Below, in pieces: positions 1-8,325 of a stretch of 64,000 nt of DNA; positions within the stretch are counted from its first letter, which is position 1, and each line of letters opens with the position of its first letter. The position numbers were made by a program, and so were the translations under genes. This DNA is from Streptomyces sp. NBC_00582 (GTDB lineage Bacteria > Actinomycetota > Actinomycetes > Streptomycetales > Streptomycetaceae). The stretch spans positions 10,106,001-10,170,000 of the forward strand of contig NZ_CP107772.1 in the NCBI RefSeq assembly GCF_036345155.1, in the 5' to 3' direction. A model generated the notes under the pieces. That model had not been told where the DNA came from and did not search any database. It saw only the letters and a program-made list of their open reading frames with translations.

Positions 1-965
1 GTGAACGTCTCGACGTGGGAGGACACGAGGCCCTGCCGTGCGAGTTCGAGGATTTCCATGAGCTCGGTCCGGCTGCCCCAGTAGGGGAAGGAGGCCGACA
101 CCTCGAACGGCAGTCCGCCGCCGAAGCCGACGGCCAGAGTGCCCCCGCCGAGGCCGACGACCGTGACATCGCCCGCCACCGCCACCGCCGCGGCGGCCAC
201 CGCCAGGGTCGCCTCGGCTCCGACGAAGTCCAGGACGACCTCCGCACCCGTACCGCCGGTGAGTTCCCGGATCCGTGCGGCCGCCGCGCCGTCGGAGAGC
301 AGCGTCTCGTGGGCGCCGACCTTGCCCGCCAGGTCCAGCTTCTCCTCACTCGTGTCTAGGGCGACCACCCGGGCGGGGGTCAGCGCGCGCAGCAACTGCA
401 CGGCGAGGTGCCCCAGCCCGCCGACGCCGATCACCACCGCCGTGCTGCCGGGCAGCAGCTTCGTCAGCGACCTGCGGATCGCGTGATACGGGGTCAGCCC
501 GGCGTCGGTGAGGGGCGCCCCCTGCACGGGGTCGACCCCGTGCAGCGGGACCAGGTGGCGCGGCGAGTCCACCAGCATGTACTCCGCCAGCGCGCCGGGC
601 CGGCCGAGCCCGGGAGGCAGGATGCCCAGCCCCGCGGCGTGCGGACAGCAGTTCTCCCTGCCCTCGGCGCACTGGTGGCAGCGACCGCAGCCCCACGGGC
701 CGTACACGGCCACGGCCTCGCCCTCCGCCACGGCGGTGACGCCGGCGCCGAGTGCCGCCACCGTCCCGACACCCTCGTGACCGAGGGGCATCGGCAGGGC
801 GTAGGGGAACACCTCCTCGGGCCAGCCCATCACCGCCAGATCGGAGTGGCACAGGCCCGCCGCCGTCACCTTCAACAGCACCTGGCCGGGGCCGGGTTCG
901 GGAACCGGAACCTCCACGACCTCAGGAGCGTGCCCCACCCGCAGGTACTGAACGGCCTTCATCAT
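1..965 (-). CDS. zinc-dependent alcohol dehydrogenase, 3' end cut by window edge
   Basis: NAD(P)-dependent medium-chain alcohol dehydrogenase of the class that oxidises alcohols to aldehydes or ketones. About 321 residues are visible and the frame is still open at base 1. The N-terminal part carries GLCHSDL and GHEGVG (catalytic zinc ligands Cys and His-Glu), then the four-cysteine structural zinc loop CGRCHQCAEGRENCC, then the nucleotide-binding GVGGLGHLAVQ. The start is one of two adjacent ATGs (965 or 962), with AAGGA about 7 bases upstream. It overlaps the end of the ABC permease gene by 44 bases, so it is the last visible gene of the leftward sugar-transport operon and may oxidise the imported compound. 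Substrate unknown. Confidence 0.9.
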   Translation of the reverse strand, partial: MMKAVQYLRVGHAPEVVEVPVPEPGPGQVLLKVTAAGLCHSDLAVMGWPEEVFPYALPMPLGHEGVGTVAALGAGVTAVAEGEAVAVYGPWGCGRCHQCAEGRENCCPHAAGLGILPPGLGRPGALAEYMLVDSPRHLVPLHGVDPVQGAPLTDAGLTPYHAIRRSLTKLLPGSTAVVIGVGGLGHLAVQLLRALTPARVVALDTSEEKLDLAGKVGAHETLLSDGAAAARIRELTGGTGAEVVLDFVGAEATLAVAAAAVAVAGDVTVVGLGGGTLAVGFGGGLPFEVSASFPYWGSRTELMEILELARQGLVSSHVETF

Positions 966-1989
966 CGGATGTCCTTGCTGTAGTCGGGGCCGGACGGGTC
1001 CCCGTCCGGCGGCGTAGAACGGTGGGCAGGGCGATCCGGCCACCCGTGAGGACCAGCGCCACGATGAGGACCGAACCGGTGAACAGGCTCGCGGCCCACT
1101 GGGCGCTGGTGGCGAGCCCGAGTCCCGTGATGCCCGTGCCGAGCAGGAGGACCGCGAGGACGGTGCCCCAGGCGTTGAAGCGGCCCGCGTGGAACTGGGT
1201 CGCCCCGACGAACGCGGCGGCGTAGGCCGACAGCAGATACGGGGTGCCCGCGGTCGGCGATCCGGATCCGACCGACGACGCGAAGACGACGCCGGCGAAA
1301 CCGGAGAGCAGCGCGGAGGCCACCAGCGTCAGAAAGCGCAGCCGGTCGGTGCGCACCCCCTGCAGCCGGGCCGCGTCGGCGTTGAAACCGGTCGCGTACA
1401 ACCGGCGCCCGGTGGCGGTGTGTTCCAGCACGAACCAGATGGCGAGGGCGGCGAGCAGCAGATACAGCACCGGCAGGGTGATGCCGCCCGCGTCGAGCTG
1501 GGCGATGTCCGCGAACGGCTGGGCGAGCAGTTGCACACCGGTGATGGAGCTGTCGTTGGTGACCATGGTGATCAGGGACTGTATGAGCGCCCCGGTGGCC
1601 AGGGTGGCGATGAACGAGTCGACGCGCAGGATCACCACCACGATGGCGTTGACCACCCCGACCAGCAGGGCCGCGGTCATCGCCAGGGTGGTCGAGGCGA
1701 AGGGGCCGAGACCCGTGGAGACCAGGAAGTGTGCGGTCAGCACACTGGTGAGCGACATGGTGTAGGCGACCGACAGGTCGAAGACGCGGGCGGCCAGCGG
1801 CAGTACGACGCTGAGCGCCACCAGGCCCGCCACGGCGTTGCCGTTCAGCACCTGCTTGACCGTGATGAGGGTCGGGAACGTGTCCGGCGCCCATACGGAG
1901 AAGAGCACGACGATGACCAGCCACACGTACACGGCGCCGATGTTCCGGAACGACAGGGCGGCCGCCGCCCGGGTCGGGTTGGGCCTCAT
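922..1989 (-). CDS. ABC transporter permease, ribose/simple-sugar (RbsC-like) family
   Basis: Inner-membrane permease of the BPD_transp_2 family used by ribose, xylose, autoinducer-2 and related importers. The 355-residue protein has about ten hydrophobic segments. The conserved cytoplasmic loop and the small-residue-rich motif SVGSGSPTAGTPYLLSAYAA lie in the second half, where RbsC proteins have the G-x-P-x-x-G-x-x-Y-x-L-x-A signature. Start ATG 1989 is 1 base from the end of the ATPase gene. The C-terminal hydrophilic tail (after LPTVLRRR) runs past the start of the dehydrogenase gene. It presumably forms a channel dimer with a single permease species, since only one permease gene is present. 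The sugar is not identifiable. Confidence 0.92.
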   Translation of the reverse strand: MRPNPTRAAAALSFRNIGAVYVWLVIVVLFSVWAPDTFPTLITVKQVLNGNAVAGLVALSVVLPLAARVFDLSVAYTMSLTSVLTAHFLVSTGLGPFASTTLAMTAALLVGVVNAIVVVILRVDSFIATLATGALIQSLITMVTNDSSITGVQLLAQPFADIAQLDAGGITLPVLYLLLAALAIWFVLEHTATGRRLYATGFNADAARLQGVRTDRLRFLTLVASALLSGFAGVVFASSVGSGSPTAGTPYLLSAYAAAFVGATQFHAGRFNAWGTVLAVLLLGTGITGLGLATSAQWAASLFTGSVLIVALVLTGGRIALPTVLRRRTGTRPAPTTARTSDDEGRSVPAGGARS

Positions 1990-1990
1990 G

Positions 1991-3502
1991 TCACTCGGTT
2001 CCTTCCATGGCGTGCACGAGCGCGGGCTCGGTGATGTCCCGGCCGCTGATCTCGCGTGCGATCCGGCCGTCCCGTACCACCAGGACGCGGGTGCACAGCG
2101 CGAGCAGGTCCTGCGTGTCGGTGGAGGACACGATGACGCCCATGCCCTCGTGGGCCTGGCGCTCTATCAGGTCGTACAGCTGCAGCCGGGTGGCGATGTC
2201 CACGCCCGCCGTGGGTTCGCACAGCGTCAGCACCGGCGGGCGCTGGGCCAGACAGCGGGCCATGACGACCTTCTGCTGGTTGCCGCCGCTCAGCGTGGTG
2301 ATCCGGGCGCCGCGTCCGGCGGTACGCACGCCGACCCGCCTGATCCAGTCCTCGGCCAGGGCGGATTCGCGGCGTCGGCGCAGCCGCCCGGAACGGGCGC
2401 GCAGCCGCTCCAGGAGCGGCAGGGTGAGGTTCTCGCCGACCGAGAAGTCGCCGATCACTCCCTCGCCCGCCCGGTCGGCCGGGACCAGGGGAAGGCCCAG
2501 GCCGCCGGCGTCGCGCACCTCGGTCCACCGCTCGGAGCGTCCCGGCAGCCGCAGCCTGCCGCTCACCCGCCCGGCATGGGCCCCGCACACCGCGTACGGC
2601 ACGATCTCGTGCCCGGAGCCGGCCAGACCGGTGATGCCCAGGCGCTCGCCCCCGGCCAGGTCGAAGCCGACTCCCCGCAGGGGGCCGGCCCACAGGTCGC
2701 GTACCTCCAGCACGGGCTCGGCGAGGCCGGTGGGAGGCGCGGGACGATGGTCCGTCTCCATCTCCTCGCCCGCCATCAACTCCGCCAGCGAACGCGGAGT
2801 GAGCTCGGCGACCGGGCGCGTGGCGATCCGGCGCCCGCCGCGGATCACGGTGACCCGGTCGGCGAGCGCGAAGATCTCGTCCATCCGGTGCGAGACGTAC
2901 AGGACGCCGGCGCCGGCGTCACGGACCTCCCGCACGATGTCGAAGAGGCGGGCCACCTCGCCGGGCGGCAGCACGGCGGTGGGCTCGTCGAGCACCAGGA
3001 CACCGCGGCGGCCCTCCCAGCCCTGGAGTGCGGCGGCGATGGCCACCACCGTGCGCTGGACGGGGGTCGCCGTCGCCAGGGGCCGGCGTACGTCGATGCC
3101 GACGCCGAACCGTTCGACGAGTGCGCTCGTCCGCCGCTCCATCTCAGGCCAGCGGATGTTGCCGAGGGCCGTGCGGGCGAAGCCGTGACTCAGGGCGAGG
3201 TTGTCGATGGCGCTCAACTCGCCCACCAGTCCCAGCTCCTGGTGGACGAAGCGGAGCCGGTCATGGCGGGAGGCCGCTACCTGGCCGAGATCGAAGGGCT
3301 CACCGTCGAGTTCGGCCACGGCACCCGGCTCCGCGTGGTGGTAGCCGGCGAGGATCTTGATGAGGGTGGACTTGCCGGAGCCGTTGGGCCCGATCAGGGC
3401 GTGGATCTCGCCGGGCGAGACCTCGAGATCGACGTCCTCGAGTGCCTGGGTGCCGCCGAATCTCTTCGACAGGGCGGCCACCCGGAGCACCGGCCCGGTC
3501 AA
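1991..3502 (-). CDS. sugar ABC transporter ATP-binding protein, two-domain (RbsA-like)
   Basis: Energises the sugar importer. About 503 residues, with two fused ABC domains as in RbsA/XylG. Domain 1 has Walker A GPNGSGKST, a degenerate signature (TPVQRTVVAIAAAL) and Walker B GVLVLDEPTA. Domain 2 lacks a proper Walker A (GLAGSGHE, normal for this family) but keeps the signature LSGGNQQKVVMARCL. Start taken as TTG 3502, which overlaps the stop of the lipoprotein gene (TTGA) and has GGGGA 8 bases upstream. An in-frame GTG at 3514 is the alternative and would add four residues. Followed after 1 base by the permease. Confidence 0.93.
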   Translation of the reverse strand: MTGPVLRVAALSKRFGGTQALEDVDLEVSPGEIHALIGPNGSGKSTLIKILAGYHHAEPGAVAELDGEPFDLGQVAASRHDRLRFVHQELGLVGELSAIDNLALSHGFARTALGNIRWPEMERRTSALVERFGVGIDVRRPLATATPVQRTVVAIAAALQGWEGRRGVLVLDEPTAVLPPGEVARLFDIVREVRDAGAGVLYVSHRMDEIFALADRVTVIRGGRRIATRPVAELTPRSLAELMAGEEMETDHRPAPPTGLAEPVLEVRDLWAGPLRGVGFDLAGGERLGITGLAGSGHEIVPYAVCGAHAGRVSGRLRLPGRSERWTEVRDAGGLGLPLVPADRAGEGVIGDFSVGENLTLPLLERLRARSGRLRRRRESALAEDWIRRVGVRTAGRGARITTLSGGNQQKVVMARCLAQRPPVLTLCEPTAGVDIATRLQLYDLIERQAHEGMGVIVSSTDTQDLLALCTRVLVVRDGRIAREISGRDITEPALVHAMEGTE

Positions 3503-4641
3503 CTCAGTCCCCACAGCGCCTTGAACTGCGCCTGGTAGTCCTCGACGATCGGGAAGTCGCCGAGAGACTTCGGGAGGTTGTCCTTGGTGATCAGCATGTT
3601 GGGCAGGACCGCCTTCTGGTCCACGTCCATGGACAGGCCGGCGAAGTGGCGGGCCAGCGCGTCGACCTGGAGCCACGCGGCCTCGTGCGAGTTCAGTGCC
3701 ATCGCGGCGTCGCTGAGGCCGCTCTGGATGTACTGGTAGTTCTGCCCGTCGCCCACGTTCACGGCGATGTGCTTGCCGGTGATGCCGGCGGTCTTCAACG
3801 CGGCCGGGACACCCACGTTGAGCAGGCCGAGAGAGAAGACGACGTGGGTCACCTTCGGGTGCGAGCGGAGGTACGACACCACGCGGTCCGGCATGTCCTT
3901 GCCGATCGAGGTGATCGGCACGTCGACGGTGTCCAGCGCGCAGCCCTCGCACCACTCCTTGTACTTGGCCGCGAAGGTGTCCTTGACGGGCTTGAGGATG
4001 GTGTAGGCGGGCAGGTCGAAGTAGACGGTGTCGGCCTGGGCGTCGCTGTCGGACACCACCCATGAGGCGAGCATCTCGCCCTGGACGGCGACGTCGTCGG
4101 GCCCGTTCTTGAGCAGGGAGACGCCGTCGCCCACCACGTCGTCGGCGTTCGACTGGATGACGGGGATGCCCGCCGCCTTCAGCTGCGCCAGCTGCTTGGC
4201 GTACACCGCCCGCGGGAATCCGGAGGAGACGACGGCGTCCGGCTTGTCGCGCAGCGCCTGTTCGTAGGCGGCCTGGACGGTCTCCGGCGTGCCCTGGGTG
4301 GCGATCTGCTTGACCTGCCATCCGAGTTCGTTGGCGCCGGCGGTGAAGAAGTTGGCCAGGTCCTGGCAGGACTGCACGCCGCACAGAATGAAGTCGATCT
4401 TCTTGTCGGAGGGGATCTTCCTGCCCACCGGTTCGGTGACCGGGATCCGGTTCGGGTGCTGTGCGTACTTCTCCACGGCCTTGCGGGCGGCGATCAGTCC
4501 GGGGGAGTCCGAGGCCGCCGCTTTGGCGGAGTCGGCGGCGGGAGTCGTGCCGGGGCCGCACGCCGCCAGGGCGAGCAGGGCGGTGACGGGGACGGTCGCC
4601 GTGAGGGCGCGGCGGACCGCGCGACGGGGTCTGGAACTCAT
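3499..4641 (-). CDS. sugar ABC transporter substrate-binding lipoprotein
   Basis: Extracellular solute receptor of the Peripla_BP_4 (ribose-binding-like) type, 380 residues. The N-terminus has several arginines, a hydrophobic core and the lipobox LLALAAC, so it should be lipid-anchored after cleavage before Cys. Start ATG 4641 is preceded by GGGAG at about 10 bases. The body shows the usual two-lobe features: KIDFILCGVQSCQDLANFF near the first strand and DGQNYQYIQSG in the ligand-release half. It is the first gene of the leftward operon lipoprotein-ATPase-permease-dehydrogenase. An in-frame extension upstream to 4815 is open but has no signal-peptide logic, so I rejected it. Confidence 0.92.
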   Translation of the reverse strand: MSSRPRRAVRRALTATVPVTALLALAACGPGTTPAADSAKAAASDSPGLIAARKAVEKYAQHPNRIPVTEPVGRKIPSDKKIDFILCGVQSCQDLANFFTAGANELGWQVKQIATQGTPETVQAAYEQALRDKPDAVVSSGFPRAVYAKQLAQLKAAGIPVIQSNADDVVGDGVSLLKNGPDDVAVQGEMLASWVVSDSDAQADTVYFDLPAYTILKPVKDTFAAKYKEWCEGCALDTVDVPITSIGKDMPDRVVSYLRSHPKVTHVVFSLGLLNVGVPAALKTAGITGKHIAVNVGDGQNYQYIQSGLSDAAMALNSHEAAWLQVDALARHFAGLSMDVDQKAVLPNMLITKDNLPKSLGDFPIVEDYQAQFKALWGLS

Positions 4642-4946
4642 CGTTGAGTACTCCCGTGGTGTGTTGCCCCGGAGCGGATCGCCGCGGGGCTGTGGCCGGG
4701 AGGGCAGAGACCGTCCCGGAAGGGGGAAGACACCGAGAAACTTATGAGGCACTACAGCCTCAAGTGGGTCGGAGTGTGACATGCCCCGGCGGGCTTGGGG
4801 AGAGGGTCGCCCCAAGAAATTCCAGGCTCGCGGTCCAATCGGGGCGTGAACTGGAAAGGTGTGGGGTCGATCCGGCTGCTCGAGTGTTGCTCGTTGCCGT
4901 CAGGGGTAACTACACTCGCTCTAAAGTTTCTGCCGGAGGAGAGATG
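4642..4946. other. divergent intergenic region between sugar ABC operon and Rieske operon
   Basis: About 300 bases separate the two divergent operons. The right end holds the operator-like site at 4908-4928 and the ribosome binding site GGAGGAG at 4935-4941. I see no small gene with a credible start and no terminator-like hairpin in the rest. It must contain both promoters, but no clear -35/-10 pair can be named. Confidence 0.5.
4908..4928. promoter_or_regulatory. putative TetR-type operator, Rieske operon copy
   Basis: 21-bp dyad with half-sites AACT and AGTT at its ends, 18 bases before the Rieske start. Relative to the clearest copies (TACTG-N11-CAGTA) it keeps ACT at positions 2-4 and AGT at 18-20 with the same spacing. 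It is one of the weaker members of the seven-site set found only in the 4.9-26 kb region. Confidence 0.4.
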
Positions 4947-6353
4947 ATGGACGAAACGTCGGAGCCGGCCACTGCGCGGTGCCCCGGGCCCAGCGTCCAG
5001 GACTACCTCGACCAGGACAGCCGCCCCGTTCCCGCCGCGCTGAGGTATGAGCGCAACGACCCCCTCGGCAGCGAGGACATCGACACGGCCCGCTTCACCT
5101 CCCGCGAGTGGGCGGAACGCGAGATGCGGCAGGTGTGGCGGCGCGTCTGGCAGTTCGCCTGCCTGGAGAGCGAGATTCCCGAGGTCGGCGACCACGAGGT
5201 GTACGAGATCGGCGACGACTCCCTCATCGTCGTCCGCACCGCCCCCGACGAGATCCGTGCCTTCGTCAACGTCTGCCTGCACCGCGGACGCAAGCTGCGC
5301 ACCTCCGGCGGCAATGTCGGAGAGTTCCGCTGCTCCTTCCACGGCTTCGCCTGGAACCTCGACGGCACCTTGCAGACCCCGCCCTGCGCCTGGGACTTCC
5401 CGCACGTCACCCCGGAGAAGTTCGCCCTGCCCGAGGCCCAGGTGGCCACCTGGCGCGGCTTCGTCTTCATCAACATGGACCCGTACGCCGAGTCCTTCGA
5501 CAGCTATCGCGGCACCTTCGACGACTACTACATCTGGCCGCTGGAGAACCGGTACAAGTCACTGCACATCGGCAAGGTCCTGCCCTGCAACTGGAAGATC
5601 GCGCAGGACGCGTTCATCGAGTCCTTCCACGTGATCGCCACCCACCCGCAGATGCTGCCGTGGCTCGCCGACGCCAACTCCCAGTACGACGTCATGGCGG
5701 ACCAGCCGAACTGGAACCGGATGATCAACATCCAGGGCGCGCCCAGCCCGCACGTGGCGGACTCCGTCACGGAGGAGGACGTCCTGGAGACCTTCTACGA
5801 CTCGCGAGCCTTCTACGCCGCCGCGCAGGGACGTGACCTGGTGCGGGGGGAGGGCGACGAGCTTCCGGCCATCCCTCCCGGCGGCACCGCCCGCCAGGTC
5901 CTCGCCGAGCGGATGCGCGCGCAACTGGCGGCCACCTCGCAGCAGGACTTCTCCGCCACCCCGGACACCGAACTGCTCGACGCCATCAACTACTTGCTGT
6001 TCCCCAACTTCAACCCCTGGGGCGGCGCCAAGTCGAACATCATCTACCGCTTCCGGCCCAACGGCCTCGACCCCGACTCCTGCACCGCAGAGATCATCTT
6101 CATGTCGTCCCCGAAGCAGCCCGGTGACATCCCGCCCCCCGCGAAGATCCGCTGGGTGCCGGAGGACATGCTCTTCGCCGACATCCCCGAACTCGGCGTG
6201 CTCGGACCCGTCTTCGACCAGGACTGCGAGAACCTGCCCTACGTCCAGCAGGGCCTGAAGGCGATGCGCAAGCCGGGCATCACGCTCGCCAACTACCAGG
6301 AGAGCCGCATCCGTCACTTCAACCGCACGCTCGACCAGTGGATGGACAAGTGA
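4947..6353 (+). CDS. Rieske (2Fe-2S) ring-hydroxylating oxygenase, large subunit
   Basis: Terminal oxygenase that hydroxylates or cleaves a ring or demethylates, using electrons from a ferredoxin. About 468 residues. The N-terminal Rieske domain has CLH...CSFH, the C-x-H/C-x-x-H ligands of the cluster. The C-terminal catalytic domain has the mononuclear iron motif around DAFIESFHVIATHPQ. Start: two adjacent ATGs (4944, 4947) follow GGAGGAG at 4935-4941; spacing favours 4947. No small (beta) subunit gene follows, so it is likely an alpha-only (alpha3) oxygenase. Its stop overlaps the ferredoxin start (GTGA). Substrate unknown. Confidence 0.92.
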   Translation: MDETSEPATARCPGPSVQDYLDQDSRPVPAALRYERNDPLGSEDIDTARFTSREWAEREMRQVWRRVWQFACLESEIPEVGDHEVYEIGDDSLIVVRTAPDEIRAFVNVCLHRGRKLRTSGGNVGEFRCSFHGFAWNLDGTLQTPPCAWDFPHVTPEKFALPEAQVATWRGFVFINMDPYAESFDSYRGTFDDYYIWPLENRYKSLHIGKVLPCNWKIAQDAFIESFHVIATHPQMLPWLADANSQYDVMADQPNWNRMINIQGAPSPHVADSVTEEDVLETFYDSRAFYAAAQGRDLVRGEGDELPAIPPGGTARQVLAERMRAQLAATSQQDFSATPDTELLDAINYLLFPNFNPWGGAKSNIIYRFRPNGLDPDSCTAEIIFMSSPKQPGDIPPPAKIRWVPEDMLFADIPELGVLGPVFDQDCENLPYVQQGLKAMRKPGITLANYQESRIRHFNRTLDQWMDK

Positions 6354-6664
6354 CCCACCGGGTCGCGCTCGGGCCCCTGGGCGTCGAGATCGAAGTCCTC
6401 GACGGCGAGGACCTGTTCACCGCGGCCCGGCGGCTCGGCTACCGCTGGCCCACGGTCTGCGGCGGCAAGGGCACCTGCCGCACCTGCTTCGTCCAGGTGG
6501 AGGAGGGCGCCGAGAACTGTTCCCCGGTGGGCCCGCTGGAACGCGAGGGCATCGAGGCCCTGCGCAGGCCGGTGGACGGTCTGACCCGGCTCGCCTGCCT
6601 GCTCCGGGTCGAGGGCCCGGTGACCGTGACCAAGCGCGGCGTGCGCCGCCGAGTGCAGGAGTGA
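6350..6664 (+). CDS. 2Fe-2S ferredoxin partner of the Rieske oxygenase
   Basis: Small electron carrier, 104 residues. The cluster cysteines are C-x5-C-x2-C (CGGKGTCRTC) followed by a distal Cys in RLACLL, the adrenodoxin/plant-type beta-grasp pattern. Start GTG 6350 overlaps the oxygenase stop codon (GTGA), which argues for translational coupling and a 1:1 supply of electrons to that oxygenase. No dedicated reductase is encoded next to it; the next oxidoreductase is an NADPH-type MDR enzyme without flavin. A reductase must come from elsewhere, for example the one at 59486-60778. Confidence 0.9.
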   Translation: MTHRVALGPLGVEIEVLDGEDLFTAARRLGYRWPTVCGGKGTCRTCFVQVEEGAENCSPVGPLEREGIEALRRPVDGLTRLACLLRVEGPVTVTKRGVRRRVQE

Positions 6665-6671
6665 GGGCCCC

Positions 6672-6887
6672 ATGGCCAAGCAAGTGATCCACCCACTGAC
6701 CGGGCATGTGTACCGGCTCACCGAGGACGGACTGGTCGAGGTGACCGACCCCAGGACGGGAGCGCGGGGCGTCTTCGACTTCCAGGCCCGGTGGCAGTCG
6801 GGCGAACTGCGCCACGCCGACCTCCAGATGGCCGGCTGGGTCGGCCGCCTCGCCCTGCGGCGTACGACCCGGCAGCCGGAGCAGTGA
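6672..6887 (+). CDS. small protein of unknown function in the Rieske operon
   Basis: 71 residues, soluble, no cysteine and no signal peptide. It begins MAKQVIHPLTGHVYRLTEDG and is rich in short beta-prone stretches (VYRLTEDGLVEVTD) followed by a basic tail. It starts 7 bases after the ferredoxin stop and is followed 4 bases later by the reductase, so it is co-transcribed with both. I do not recognise the family. The position between ferredoxin and reductase suggests a role in the oxygenase system, for example an assembly factor, but this is inference only. Confidence 0.7.
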   Translation: MAKQVIHPLTGHVYRLTEDGLVEVTDPRTGARGVFDFQARWQSGELRHADLQMAGWVGRLALRRTTRQPEQ

Positions 6888-6891
6888 CCCC

Positions 6892-7914
<1,023 letters not shown>

Positions 7915-7932
<18 letters not shown>

Positions 7933-8241
7933 CGAGGCCACGGTGTGTGCCTGCAAGGAGACCCCGACGCGCGTCAAACCGGCCACCGCCGCCCGGAAGT
8001 CCTTGATGTGCGGGGTGGTGAAATGCTCGTCGAGGGCTTCCTGGGAGACCCACCGCTCATACACCCGGATCCGCTGTTCGTCGCCCGGGTCCGCGGTCAT
8101 CGCGTAGTCCAGGCAGCCCGGCTCCTCCGCACGGGTCCGGTGTCCCAGTACGACCAGGTGTTCCAGCATCCTGTCGCGGTCGCCGGGCGCGTAGTCCATC
8201 CAGCCGGCGACGATGATCTCCTGTGCGTTTTCCTCTGGCAC
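7915..8241 (-). CDS. antibiotic-biosynthesis-monooxygenase (ABM) domain protein
   Basis: 108-residue ferredoxin-like alpha/beta dimer fold of the ABM/quinol monooxygenase group. Recognised by the N-terminal VAGWMDYAPGDRDRMLEHL, the central EEPGCLDYAMTADPGD and RVYERWVSQEALDEHFTTPH, which is the canonical E-x-W-x-S-x-x-A-x-x-x-H motif. Such proteins act as cofactor-free oxygenases or as degradation-side quinone enzymes. Convergent with, and overlapping, the reductase gene. Just upstream lies the 8268-8306 hairpin that terminates the preceding leftward gene, so its own promoter must be very short or it depends on read-through. Confidence 0.85.
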
Positions 8242-8267
8242 TGCGTGTTCCCTTCGCGATCATGGCC

Positions 8268-8306
8268 GTGGGCCCGCCGCCCCGTCGGGGGGAGCGGCGG
8301 GCCCAC
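8268..8306 (-). terminator. strong hairpin after the PEP-utilising protein gene
   Basis: Perfect 13-bp inverted repeat: GTGGGCCCGCCGC at 8268-8280 and its complement at 8294-8306, loop 13 bases. It starts 20 bases after the stop of the leftward gene at 8326 and lies only 27 bases before the start of the leftward ABM gene, so it separates or attenuates the two. Confidence 0.75.
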
Positions 8307-8325
8307 GCGTTTCTGGGACCTTCTC

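Noticed and set aside
1189..2034. Long rightward open frames opposite the ABC permease and similar ones across the window
   Set aside because: They are antisense shadows of genes with clear domains, a normal effect of high third-position GC.
4642..4815. N-terminal extension of the sugar-binding lipoprotein
   Set aside because: The signal peptide and lipobox fit only if translation starts at 4641.
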